From a virus, in IMG/VR virus record IMGVR_UViG_3300023284_000157, positions 1 to 27,878 of that record: DNA of 27,878 nt. The stretch is one strand, 5' to 3'. Position numbers and translations under genes: made by a program. The notes beneath the pieces are model-generated. The model ran no database searches and was not told the origin of the DNA. It saw nothing but the letters and a program-made list of their open reading frames with translations. Positions 1-6,551 of the stretch are shown piece by piece; positions within the stretch are counted from its first letter, which is position 1; the number at the start of each line of letters is the position of its first letter.

Positions 1-2
1 AA

Positions 3-155
3 TCGTTGAAATGTAGCCCATGCACAAGCTGTTCCTGCTCACAAGCGCGGGAGCTACATGCCGATGATAAGATTGGCCACGGTGACTACACGCGCAACTT
101 ATGCCTACGTTGCGCAGCCATAGCCAAAGCAACTGGACAGGAGGCCGCGACATGA
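3..155 (+). CDS. Cys-rich hypothetical protein, 5' truncated by window edge
   Basis: An open frame enters from the left edge and stops at TGA 153-155, giving about 50 visible residues. It carries a cluster of cysteines near the visible start (KCSPCTSCSC) and a later CLRC, the spacing expected of a small zinc-binding fold. The N-terminus lies outside the window, so length and family are unknown. Its stop overlaps the ATG at 152 of a tiny SD-led ORF, the same overlapping style used by genes throughout the window, which supports it being a real gene. Small Cys-rich proteins are common in phage early regions. I assign no function. Confidence 0.5.
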   Translation, partial: SLKCSPCTSCSCSQARELHADDKIGHGDYTRNLCLRCAAIAKATGQEAAT

Positions 156-220
156 TGTGTGGGGCTCTGCCTGCTTACGCAGAAGTTGCCCACGGCGTTT
201 ACGTGGACCTGGGCCAGTAA
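152..220 (+). CDS. Possible 22-residue peptide with a strong ribosome binding site
   Basis: A perfect AGGAGG at 139-144 sits 7 nt before ATG 152, and the start overlaps the preceding stop (ATGATG/TGA). The ORF is only 22 codons (begins MMCGALPAYAEV) and ends at TAA 218-220, shortly before the terminator at 300-333. It could be a real micropeptide, a leader peptide, or the start of a gene truncated by a rearrangement next to the homing endonuclease. The ribosome binding site is the only positive evidence. There are no recognisable motifs. Confidence 0.3.
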   Translation: MMCGALPAYAEVAHGVYVDLGQ

Positions 221-299
221 TGGCATCTTGCTCCGCTCAGTCGTGAGAGCCTCACACACCATGCCGCGCACGATGCTGGGGCTCGTAGCTCCGGCACAA

Positions 300-333
300 C
301 CTCCCGCCTTCTTAGAGTGGGCGGGAGGCTTTT
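300..333 (+). terminator. Rho-independent terminator
   Basis: CCTCCCGCC (300-308) pairs perfectly with GGCGGGAGG (320-328), a 9-bp GC-rich stem with an 11-nt loop, followed by CTTTT. This is a canonical intrinsic terminator on the + strand. It ends the transcript reading in from the left and separates it from the HNH gene at 378. The stretch from 221 to 299 shows no supported gene. I could not identify a clear sigma70-type promoter between the terminator and 378. Confidence 0.85.
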
Positions 334-377
334 AGAAGGATCGGAACACGACGGGCCATTGACATAGGAGAATCGGC

Positions 378-929
378 ATGAGCGTGGAACACTGGAAGCC
401 TGTTGTCGGATGCAAGCGGCTATATGATGTTTCGTCACTAGGGAGAGTACGAAGCAAACGTAGTGGCATTGGGCTAACACAGTGGACGCTCAACGGCTAT
501 CAATATGTTTCCTTGCAGAAGATCGGAAGGCGAGTGAGCCGCCCGGTTCATCTGTTGGTCTTGGAAGCGTTTGTTGGGCCGCGTCCATACGCCCTTGAAT
601 CTAATCACAGCGATGGGAACAAGGGGAACAACTCACTTGCAAACTTACAATACATCACTCATAAAGAAAACGTACAACATGCTATAAAGACTGGATCGGT
701 GCGACGGGGAAATAGAGTTTACTGTGCGATTCTCACAGAAGGAAAGATCATGCGGGCTTGTAGAAAAATAGCGCGTGGACGTTCCATGTCCGACGTTGCT
801 TACGAGATAGGCGTTAGCAAGGGTGTGCTTTGGAAGGCAATATCCAGAAACGGTACTACATGGAGGCACATTCAATGCAAGGTGGCACCAGTATTAGTAG
901 GCAAGTGGCCAGCGCGAACCAGTGGCTAG
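378..929 (+). CDS. HNH homing endonuclease with NUMOD4 and C-terminal DNA-binding region
   Basis: A 183-residue free-standing homing endonuclease. The N-terminus matches NUMOD4 (W6 and the YDVSSLGRVRS segment at 16-26). The HNH nuclease follows, with H58 in RPVHLLVLEAFVG and N76-H77-x-D79-G80-N81 then NSLANLQYIT, the usual ββα-metal layout. The C-terminal third (SMSDVAYEIGVSKGVLWKA) looks like a helix-turn-helix or NUMOD1-like DNA reader. AGGAGA about 7 nt upstream of ATG 378 fixes the start. Such genes are mobile intruders in phage genomes that nick or cut intron-less or gene-less alleles to spread. It stands just after a terminator and before the recombination module and is not visibly inside an intron. 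The target site is unknown. Confidence 0.9.
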   Translation: MSVEHWKPVVGCKRLYDVSSLGRVRSKRSGIGLTQWTLNGYQYVSLQKIGRRVSRPVHLLVLEAFVGPRPYALESNHSDGNKGNNSLANLQYITHKENVQHAIKTGSVRRGNRVYCAILTEGKIMRACRKIARGRSMSDVAYEIGVSKGVLWKAISRNGTTWRHIQCKVAPVLVGKWPARTSG

Positions 930-954
930 GAAACACTAACTGAAAGGAATGATG

Positions 955-1170
955 ATGCCCCGTAAGAAGTGTCCCATGATTGTACAGGTGACTGATGATG
1001 ATGGTGGATGGGTAGACCATCCAGACGGGGTTGAGCATGTCTCAACCGTGAAGGCCCAAAGCTGGATTCGTAAGAACATGACCAAGGGCGACTTCCGCAT
1101 TATCAGCGTGCGTGCCACTGGTAGTTTTCGGAAGAAGTCTGTTGAGAAAACGTCGCTGGTACTGGATTGA
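955..1170 (+). CDS. Hypothetical protein
   Basis: A 71-residue protein beginning MPRKKCPMIVQV. Three consecutive ATGs (949, 952, 955) follow AAAGGA; the first is too close to the SD, so 955 (or 952) is preferred. The composition is mixed and charged with no membrane segment. Segments such as VDHPDGVEHVSTVKAQSWIRKN and GDFRIISVR alternate strand and helix tendencies, suggesting a small folded α/β domain. I recognise no family. It lies directly after the homing endonuclease and before other small early genes. Confidence 0.6.
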   Translation: MPRKKCPMIVQVTDDDGGWVDHPDGVEHVSTVKAQSWIRKNMTKGDFRIISVRATGSFRKKSVEKTSLVLD

Positions 1171-1243
1171 CGCTATGGCGTCTACCCGATGGCCTCTAGT
1201 CGTGGAGCGGGGGCCAGAGGGCAGAACCCATAGGAGGAAAACG

Positions 1244-1558
1244 ATGGCGACTTACAACGCGGATTATTTCCTAAAGAAGTTTGGTCCCAAACCTGCACGT
1301 CTTTGGTGTACTCGCGCTTTCCAACGTGGCAAAAAATACTGGGCTTTGGGATATTGTGGGGCACGTACAGGAAGATCAACACCAGAATCTAGAGCGCTGG
1401 ACAGCCTGTTTTGTATACAAGCTTCTGCAAATGTATGGTGCGTTAATGACAGTCGCAAGTACGCCAGAAATATGCGCGTTTCTTACAAAGAATCCAGGCA
1501 AGGGCCACGCGCCCGGATCATGGCGGCCTTACGCATTATCAAAGCAAAGGGAGGTTGA
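1244..1558 (+). CDS. Small phage protein, possibly DUF6197-like
   Basis: The start is set by AGGAGG 7 nt before ATG 1244; the open frame extends further upstream but without an SD. The 104-residue product has ARLWCTRAFQRG near the N-terminus, ALGYCGA, and a C-terminal VNDSRKYARN...ARIMAALRII. This order (Trp/Cys segment, ALG-x-GA, then a WND-like segment and a terminal helix) resembles the DUF6197 proteins of phages and actinobacteria, though I cannot confirm it without a profile search. Function in that family is unknown. It precedes a small helical protein and the RecE-like gene, so it is probably an early gene. Confidence 0.7.
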   Translation: MATYNADYFLKKFGPKPARLWCTRAFQRGKKYWALGYCGARTGRSTPESRALDSLFCIQASANVWCVNDSRKYARNMRVSYKESRQGPRARIMAALRIIKAKGG

Positions 1559-1559
1559 T

Positions 1560-1736
1560 ATGCCACTAACAGATGTTGGAGAAACCGCCCGGTATGTGCG
1601 TGCATTGGCCGCCACGTCTAGGCTTTTACAAGACCTTGCCAAAGATGAGCGGGTCTATATCCCACAAGAGGTTGCACAGGAGCTAGCACAACAGATTGAC
1701 AAAATCTACAGGGAGGTCAACAGTGGAAACAACTGA
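1560..1736 (+). CDS. Small helical hypothetical protein
   Basis: A 58-residue protein started by ATG 1560 behind GGGAGG. It is almost wholly predicted helical (ETARYVRALAATSRLLQDLA, then EVAQELAQQIDKIYREV), fitting a short two-helix protein. Its 3' end overlaps the GTG start of the RecE-like exonuclease at 1723 by 14 bases, so the two are probably translationally coupled. No function is evident. Its position directly before the exonuclease suggests an early-expressed accessory to recombination, which is inference only. Confidence 0.65.
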   Translation: MPLTDVGETARYVRALAATSRLLQDLAKDERVYIPQEVAQELAQQIDKIYREVNSGNN

Positions 1737-2556
1737 AACACCAGACCCCGGCATCTATCCGAACGTGAGCATGGAGCGGTATCTATCATGGCCCTATGCA
1801 TCATCGTCAATGCTTAAGACGTTGTTTAAGAGCCCCGCCAAGGTCAAGCATGAAAGGGATGCTGGCCCATCTAAGTCAACAGAATCGCAAGCCTTTGGCA
1901 GCGCTTCGCATTGTTGCGTATTGGAACCGGAAGTGTTCCACCGTACCTATGTAATTGAGCCAGACGTAAACAAAAAGACAAAGGCGGGCCGTGAACAGAT
2001 TGCAAAAGTCCAGGCAACATGCAAAAGCAAAGGGCAAATCCTTGTAAAGAACGCCGACTATGTGCGTTGCAAGGCGATTGCAGAACGGTTACAGAAGGAT
2101 GAGATAGCAGCAGAAATGCTAGCGGGTAAAGGCACAAATGAAGTGTCGGTAGTGTGGGACCACGAGCCAACCGGCCTGCGTTGCAAGGCGCGGATTGATC
2201 GCCTTACAGACTGGAAGGGCTTTACATGCCACATTGATTTGAAGTCTACCGTAGACGCCAGCCCGGATGGATACCCGCGCCAGTGCCGCAAATGGAAATA
2301 CCACTGGTCGGCGGCTTTATATCTCAAGGGCTGTGAAGCCTTGAAGCCCGGTACGCGGCGCTTCATGCACATTGCATTTGAGAAGGTGCCGCCGTATGAC
2401 GTGGGAACCTACGAGTTTACTTCTGGCGACCCGCAAAATTACTTGGGCCTTGAAGAAGGCTGGCGCAAGTGTGAAAGCATGTTGGCGCTGTACAAGGAAT
2501 GCGTAGACAACGATACATGGCCTAGCTATGGTGGGCCTCATCCAGTGGAGCTTTGA
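1723..2556 (+). CDS. RecE-like PD-(D/E)XK exonuclease (DUF3799/YqaJ-type)
   Basis: A 277-residue protein resembling the catalytic domain of RecE/exodeoxyribonuclease VIII. It would digest the 5' strand of double-stranded ends to feed RecT. The order of motifs fits: GIYPNVSMERYLSW...SSSMLKTLFKSPA near the N-terminus, G-x-A-x-H63 with LEP after it, E130, GLRCKARIDRL with D149, then the core IDLKS (D162, K164), and a YHWSAALY helix. The GTG at 1723 has GGGAGG six bases upstream and is preferred to an upstream TTG at 1696. A zinc-finger gene separates it from recT at 2977, making a RecE/RecT-type annealing recombination module. The length equals the nuclease part alone, without the long N-terminal region of E. 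coli RecE. Confidence 0.88.
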   Translation: METTETPDPGIYPNVSMERYLSWPYASSSMLKTLFKSPAKVKHERDAGPSKSTESQAFGSASHCCVLEPEVFHRTYVIEPDVNKKTKAGREQIAKVQATCKSKGQILVKNADYVRCKAIAERLQKDEIAAEMLAGKGTNEVSVVWDHEPTGLRCKARIDRLTDWKGFTCHIDLKSTVDASPDGYPRQCRKWKYHWSAALYLKGCEALKPGTRRFMHIAFEKVPPYDVGTYEFTSGDPQNYLGLEEGWRKCESMLALYKECVDNDTWPSYGGPHPVEL

Positions 2557-2557
2557 T

Positions 2558-2980
2558 ATGTCTTATGGCACGATAGATCATTACGTTGGAGATGAAACGC
2601 TTATCGTTCGTAAGTGCTGGTGTGGGCTTCTCCATGCGATACCTAAATCACTAGATCGTATCGTTAGTAATGGTGAACATAGCGTGTATTGCCCCTTGGG
2701 GCATAAAGGGCACGTGGGTGAAACGGAAACTGACCGCTTGAAAAAGAAACTAAGCTTGGAGCAAGATAAGCTTTGCCGTGAGCGTGCCCACCACGATCAA
2801 ACCCGCGCAGAGCTTGAAGATACAGAGAAGCGCCGCCGCGCTCAAAAGGGCGCGAAAACAAGGATTATGAATCGTGTTGCGCGTGGCGTTTGCCCATGCT
2901 GCAATCGTAGCTTTTCTAATCTTCACGCCCATATGAAAACCAAGCATCCTGATTATGTGAAAGAGAGTGATAACCCATGA
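2558..2980 (+). CDS. Zinc-finger and coiled-coil protein between exonuclease and RecT
   Basis: A 140-residue protein starting at ATG 2558 two bases after the exonuclease stop. The N-terminal half holds CWCG (about residue 24) and a later CPLGH, perhaps one metal site. The centre (ETDRLKKKLSLEQDKLCRER...AELEDTEKRRRAQ) is a highly charged coiled coil. The C-terminus has CPCCNRSFSNLHAHMKTKH, a C2H2-type zinc finger. It overlaps recT by ATGA. Similar zinc-finger proteins occur in other phage early operons, but I know no assigned function. The position hints at a DNA-binding accessory of the exonuclease/annealase pair, which is inference. Confidence 0.75.
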   Translation: MSYGTIDHYVGDETLIVRKCWCGLLHAIPKSLDRIVSNGEHSVYCPLGHKGHVGETETDRLKKKLSLEQDKLCRERAHHDQTRAELEDTEKRRRAQKGAKTRIMNRVARGVCPCCNRSFSNLHAHMKTKHPDYVKESDNP

Positions 2981-3780
2981 CCGAAACAGCCCTTGCCAAC
3001 CTACCCGATGCCAAGACAGCAGCGGCAGAGATTCTGTTAAGCAAGATGGAATCTGTGATAGCCACGTACCCCGACAGCAGCCCACAGGCGCGAGAGCGTT
3101 TCGCTCATATCTGCATGGCCTTAAGCAACACAAAAGACCTACGGGAGTGCGACCCCGCAAGCGTGGTGGTCGCTATCTACGGCTGCGCCATGCTGGGCCT
3201 TGTGCCGGATAAGAACCTTGGCCATGTATACGTCATTCCCCGCAAGGAGAAGGGCCGTAAGGTGGCTACTCTCATGGTTGGATACCGTGGGTATATGGAA
3301 TTGGCACGCCGTAGCGGGCACGTGAGCTACATAGACGCCCGTGTGGTGTACCGCAATGACGAATTCGACGTGCAGTATGGGACCACCCCCGGCATCATCC
3401 ATAAGCCCTGGTTCCTTTTGGGCCATGACAAGGCAGCGGAACCGTGGGCGGCCTACTGTGTGGCGCAACTCAAGGGCCAGGACATATACCAATTCGACGT
3501 GCTTACACGGTCAGATATTGAAGCAGCAAAGAAGATAAGCAAGGGCAAGAATTCGGAATACTCTGCGTGGATACAGTATGAAATGGAAATGTGGCGTAAG
3601 ACCGCTATACGCCGTGGCTCAAAGTATTGGCCCCAATCGCCTTTATTGGCTCAAGCCGTTGCATGGGATGAGCAGGTCGAAATGGGTAGACGGCAGGAGA
3701 TACCTACGCCGGAGTTTGTAGGCGCGCCGATTGTGGCCAAGACCGATCCACTCATGCAGGAGCTAGAAAAAGATGAGTGA
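2977..3780 (+). CDS. recT: RecT single-strand annealing protein
   Basis: A 267-residue RecT-family annealase that coats ssDNA left by the exonuclease and pairs it with complementary strands. Family signatures are clear: AIYGCAMLGLVPDKNLGHVY followed by VIPRK, then MVGYRGYMELARRSGHV, IDARVVYRNDEFDVQYGT, IIHKPW, AAYCVAQLKGQ and, near the C-terminus, EMWRKTAIRRGSKYWPQSP. The length is typical. The ATG overlaps the stop of the preceding zinc-finger gene by four bases, so expression is coupled to it and the exonuclease. The conserved core is intact with no sign of truncation. Confidence 0.95.
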   Translation: MTETALANLPDAKTAAAEILLSKMESVIATYPDSSPQARERFAHICMALSNTKDLRECDPASVVVAIYGCAMLGLVPDKNLGHVYVIPRKEKGRKVATLMVGYRGYMELARRSGHVSYIDARVVYRNDEFDVQYGTTPGIIHKPWFLLGHDKAAEPWAAYCVAQLKGQDIYQFDVLTRSDIEAAKKISKGKNSEYSAWIQYEMEMWRKTAIRRGSKYWPQSPLLAQAVAWDEQVEMGRRQEIPTPEFVGAPIVAKTDPLMQELEKDE

Positions 3781-4012
3781 CACAAAAGAAGTTTTAGAAT
3801 GTGGGCATCCGGTTGAGTGCGCTGCGGAACACGGCGATTGCCGTTGGTGCAGCGAAGTCTACTCATTGAAAAGCCATGCGCAAGCACTGGAAGAAAACAT
3901 TAACAAGCAAGGCATTATTATCAATGGCGGCACGTCTTACGTTTACAGCAAAGAGGTAGGTTATCTTGTAGCCAACAAGGGCGCAACGATCTACTTTAAA
4001 CAACACATATGA
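3773..4012 (+). CDS. Small Cys-rich protein, partial relative of the protein at 14061
   Basis: A 79-residue protein overlapping the end of recT by eight bases. The N-terminus carries CGHPVEC...CRWC, a likely zinc site, followed by a short helix and a β-rich C-terminus (GIIINGGTSYVYSKEVGYLV). Its CG-x-PVEC-x-A-x-x-GD motif recurs at the start of the protein encoded at 14061, so the two share an N-terminal module. No enzymatic motif is seen and I assign no function. Confidence 0.65.
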   Translation: MSDTKEVLECGHPVECAAEHGDCRWCSEVYSLKSHAQALEENINKQGIIINGGTSYVYSKEVGYLVANKGATIYFKQHI

Positions 4013-4018
4013 GCCTAG

Positions 4019-4375
4019 ATGATGCATGACGCCCCCCTCTTTACCAAGTACCACCGCCACGATCCAGCTACAAGCAGGACGGCAGCGGCGGTGTTCCGTA
4101 AGAGCGGCAAGCGTAAGACCCATGAGGCGATCATCCTAGAGGCGGTGACGGCCCATCCAGGCAACACAGCCCATGAGCTTGAGAAATACACACCGCTTAC
4201 CTACGTGCAGATAGACCGCCGTGCATTGGAAATGGAGCGCGACAGACTCATACACAGAAAAGGGGTGCGCCATGGCGCAATGTGCTGGTGGCCAGGACCA
4301 CAGAGATTCAATGGAGAACAAGAAGCGGTGGCTCCTATCCCACAAGTCACATACCCGCGTGGACGTCACCCGTGA
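4019..4375 (+). CDS. Winged-helix DNA-binding-like protein
   Basis: A 118-residue protein with a compact helical domain at about residues 17-85: DPATSRTAAAVFRKSGKRKTHEAIILEAV, then NTAHELEKYTPLTYVQIDRRALEMERDRLIHRKG. The pattern (helix, helix, recognition-like helix, then a wing ending in CWWPG) fits the small winged-helix/MarR-like proteins common near phage recombination genes. The start is at ATG 4019 or the next ATG 4022; the SD is weak (GAG). Its 3' end overlaps upstream parts of the next open frame. It may act as a transcription regulator or as an accessory to replication, but target and role are unknown. Confidence 0.7.
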   Translation: MMHDAPLFTKYHRHDPATSRTAAAVFRKSGKRKTHEAIILEAVTAHPGNTAHELEKYTPLTYVQIDRRALEMERDRLIHRKGVRHGAMCWWPGPQRFNGEQEAVAPIPQVTYPRGRHP

Positions 4376-4418
4376 ACACTACCTATGGCTATGCGAACAG
4401 ATAGAAAAGAGGCGAGCC

Positions 4419-4709
4419 ATGACGATTGAAGAACAGATTATTGAAAAGCTGGAAGCTGAAACAGAGGTTTCAAGAGAGCGCGAATACGTGGATTCGCCGT
4501 CCAGCGTGACCGGAAACAACATGACGGGCGCTCCCGTGGACAGTTTGGATATCCAGGGGCCTACGGAAGTGACGGTGACACTCGGCCTGGACGAAGATAT
4601 ACGGGCAGGTGTGTCCGCGAGCTTCAACGTAGACGGGCACGACGTAGACTTTGAGGCCACGTTAGAGAAACAAGTAGGGCTAGAGCTAACATACTCCCTT
4701 ATCTACTAG
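4419..4709 (+). CDS. Acidic hypothetical protein (start uncertain)
   Basis: The frame is open from 4221. Three ATGs are plausible: 4272 (AAGGGG six bases upstream, but a 104-base overlap with the preceding gene), 4311 (no SD), and 4419 (AGAGG six bases upstream, no overlap). I choose 4419, giving 96 residues beginning MTIEEQIIEKLE. The upstream in-frame segment (VTREHYLWLCEQIEKRRA) also looks protein-like, so a longer form is possible. The C-terminal half is β-rich and acidic (TEVTVTLGLDEDIRAGVSAS, then NVDGHDVDFEATLEKQ). No family is recognised. Confidence 0.6.
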   Translation: MTIEEQIIEKLEAETEVSREREYVDSPSSVTGNNMTGAPVDSLDIQGPTEVTVTLGLDEDIRAGVSASFNVDGHDVDFEATLEKQVGLELTYSLIY

Positions 4710-4719
4710 GAGCATTCCC

Positions 4720-5034
4720 ATGACGCGGCAAGGATTCTACAGGCTGTTGCGGAAGGTGACGAAAGAGCGCAAGATTAAATGGACTATCAAACGCGGAAAG
4801 ATAAGGGCACGAAATTATATTGATTGTTGTCCTATATCTGTATGTCATTCGGATGGCGTGCGTAAGTCGCGCGAGTATATGAATGTTTCTGCATCACTTA
4901 GGTTGCCGGATAGACCAGCGCGCAATATTGCCATTGCATCGGATGCGAAGCTAAATGAGTTGCCAGCAGATAAGCGGGTTATACGCCATTCCCTTCTCCG
5001 CGCCTGCGGATTGGAGGGCCATAGGTATGCCTGA
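4720..5034 (+). CDS. Basic hypothetical protein
   Basis: A 104-residue protein with AGGAGC about seven bases before ATG 4720. The first 40 residues are strongly basic (RLLRKVTKERKIKWTIKRGK), suggesting nucleic-acid contact. The middle carries NYIDCCPISVCHSDG, and the C-terminus is mixed. It overlaps the next gene by eight bases. The mix resembles small phage early proteins of unknown function. I recognise no family and infer nucleic-acid binding from charge alone. Confidence 0.65.
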   Translation: MTRQGFYRLLRKVTKERKIKWTIKRGKIRARNYIDCCPISVCHSDGVRKSREYMNVSASLRLPDRPARNIAIASDAKLNELPADKRVIRHSLLRACGLEGHRYA

Positions 5035-5320
5035 GTATTCACAGGAGATTGTTAATGCCGTCGAAGCTGTAAAAGAGTTGGCATTGGTAACTGCTGGACA
5101 TGGCGGGCTTTATTGGGACTCACACCATACAGACAAATGCCAAGCCCTAATAGCCAAACACATAGCTCCGCTGATTGAGCGGGAAAGGGTAGCCGCAATT
5201 AGAGATTGTGCCGCCACCCTGTGCAATCCAGTTACGGCCTCATTTAACGACTTTATGTGTGCTTCAAAGCTTAGGAAGTTTGCGGACGATGAAGCAATCA
5301 AAGCGGGGTGTGGGGAATGA
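5027..5320 (+). CDS. Small conserved-type phage protein
   Basis: A 97-residue protein; ATG 5027 follows GGAGGG with eight-base spacing and overlaps the previous stop. It contains HTDKCQALIAKHIAPLIERE followed by AAIRDCAA, a pattern I associate with many uncharacterised phage early proteins in which a helix with I-AP-I-E-x-ER is followed by a short Ala/Cys helix. It is mostly helical with no membrane segment. The next gene begins inside its stop codon (ATGA), consistent with a tightly coupled operon. Function unknown. Confidence 0.65.
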   Translation: MPEYSQEIVNAVEAVKELALVTAGHGGLYWDSHHTDKCQALIAKHIAPLIERERVAAIRDCAATLCNPVTASFNDFMCASKLRKFADDEAIKAGCGE

Positions 5321-5502
5321 GCGCCCGCATAGCAGACATTCCCGGTGTGTGCATAGCCTGCACCCAAAGGCTGGCGACGGCAGGCATTCACACGCTAGAC
5401 GATCTGCGCAAGGCAGAGCCGCAGGTGGTGTTGGAGCGGGTGTCGGTGGTGTGCATGGCGGCGCTAGGGATACCCACGGTAGGGGCTCATAGTGAAAGCT
5501 AA
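5317..5502 (+). CDS. Mini helix-hairpin-helix protein
   Basis: A 61-residue protein overlapping the previous stop by ATGA. Residues 5-35 (DIPGVCIACTQRLATAGIHT followed by LDDLRKAEPQ) match the helix-hairpin-helix pattern of DUF4332 and the TfoX C-terminal domain: I-PG-x-x, a helix, AGI-x-TLDDLR. Such domains bind DNA backbone non-specifically or mediate protein contact. The conserved glycine after PG-V is replaced by CIAC, and the protein is the HhH unit alone. Neighbours include a PD-(D/E)XK-like protein whose GTG start lies within this gene's 3' end, so it might help that protein contact DNA. That is inference. Confidence 0.65.
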   Translation: MSARIADIPGVCIACTQRLATAGIHTLDDLRKAEPQVVLERVSVVCMAALGIPTVGAHSES

Positions 5503-6304
5503 GGGAAAGAAAATAACCGCACAGCATTTGGCCAGCCTATTGCGGCTGAGGCATCACAAAGATGTATTTGTGGATGAGTGCAAGAATGGCCCGACATGGT
5601 ACGCCAACGGACTTTTAAAGGTAGACGCATGGGCCATGCGCAAAAGCTGGGCTAATCCGTGTGCTTGGGGTTATGAAATAAAGGTGTCACGCGCCGACTA
5701 TGTGCAAGATGATAAATGGCCGGGCTACCTTACGCTTTGTAACCAATTCTATTTTGTCTGCATTCCAGGAATCATAGATAAGGCTGAGGTTCCAGAGGAT
5801 GCCGGATTAATCGTGTCAAGCTTAAACGGAACGCGGCTATACACAAAGAAGAAAGCGCCATATCGGGAGGTGGATATTCCGCAAGACATATATCAATATA
5901 TTTTGATGAGCCGGGCAAAGATCATACGCTATGAACATCGACAAAGCCGCGCAGACTATTGGAAGCGATGGTTAAAAGATAAATCAGACAATAGAGAATT
6001 AGGTTACGAGGTATCCAAGGCCGTAGCCGATCATGTACACACTATAGAGCGACAGAACGTCAGGCTAATAAACGAACACAAAGCATATGAAAGACTTGAG
6101 AACATGCTTTCCGACATGGGTATATCGCCCGGAGCGTGGAATATGGAGAGTCGCGTGCAGCAGGCAATAGAACGGGTAAATGCGTCGGTGCCGTTTGATA
6201 TGGATCAGACGTTAAATAATCTTGAGAGAGCGATAACAAGTTTCCGCGCGGAGTTGGCGAAAAACTCACATGCCACAAAGGAGCCTGCGGATGAAAAAGC
6301 GTAG
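5492..6304 (+). CDS. MmcB-like PD-(D/E)XK family protein
   Basis: A 270-residue protein with a GTG start at 5492 behind AGGGGC. Residues 10-130 match the MmcB-type DNA-repair fold: LLKVDAWAM with D45, then YEIKVSRADYVQDDKWPGYL with E62-x-K64 (the (D/E)xK core), and CNQFYFVCIPGII followed by an AGLI strand and KKAPYRE. The remainder is mainly helical, with possible coiled coil (DHVHTIERQNVRLINEHKAY, then ERLENML). Chromosomal MmcB proteins belong to DNA-damage mutasome/repair genes; phage versions may be nucleases processing replication or recombination intermediates. The catalytic residues look intact. The C-terminal extension of about 130 residues is not part of the usual small MmcB protein. 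Confidence 0.75.
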   Translation: MKAKGKKITAQHLASLLRLRHHKDVFVDECKNGPTWYANGLLKVDAWAMRKSWANPCAWGYEIKVSRADYVQDDKWPGYLTLCNQFYFVCIPGIIDKAEVPEDAGLIVSSLNGTRLYTKKKAPYREVDIPQDIYQYILMSRAKIIRYEHRQSRADYWKRWLKDKSDNRELGYEVSKAVADHVHTIERQNVRLINEHKAYERLENMLSDMGISPGAWNMESRVQQAIERVNASVPFDMDQTLNNLERAITSFRAELAKNSHATKEPADEKA

Positions 6305-6542
6305 CAGGAAGAAGGTAACGACCAGCAAAGAGGCTGAAACAATCCCTGTGCAATGGGTGTGCAAAACCTGTGGATATCATAGCCAAAGGGAAAAGGCCGC
6401 TGTCACAGTTGCATTCGGCAATGTATCCTTACAAGGTCTATGCCCGAATTGCTTTGGGCATTGGTGGGAACATCAGCTTGCCGACGTGCCGCGCATGGTC
6501 ATAGAGCCGGTGAAGAAGAAGGCACCCAAGAAGCGGAAGTAG
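6291..6542 (+). CDS. Basic zinc-ribbon protein
   Basis: An 83-residue protein; ATG 6291 has AAAGGAGC just upstream and is preferred to an earlier in-frame start at 6270. It overlaps the MmcB-like gene by 14 bases. Both termini are lysine-rich (MKKRSRKKVTTSK and KKKAPKKRK), flanking CKTCGY...CPNCFGHWW, a two-CxxC zinc ribbon with about 28 residues between pairs. This is a typical small nucleic-acid-associated zinc ribbon. The specific role is unknown. It stands immediately before the replication-initiator-like gene. Confidence 0.7.
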   Translation: MKKRSRKKVTTSKEAETIPVQWVCKTCGYHSQREKAAVTVAFGNVSLQGLCPNCFGHWWEHQLADVPRMVIEPVKKKAPKKRK

Positions 6543-6551
6543 GGAGGCGTC

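Noticed and set aside
1-220. Possible tRNA in the first 220 bases
   Set aside because: I could not fold a cloverleaf with matching acceptor, anticodon and T arms.
359-364. TTGACA resembling a -35 box before the homing endonuclease
   Set aside because: No -10 element lies at about 17-base spacing, and the expected position is inside the coding start.
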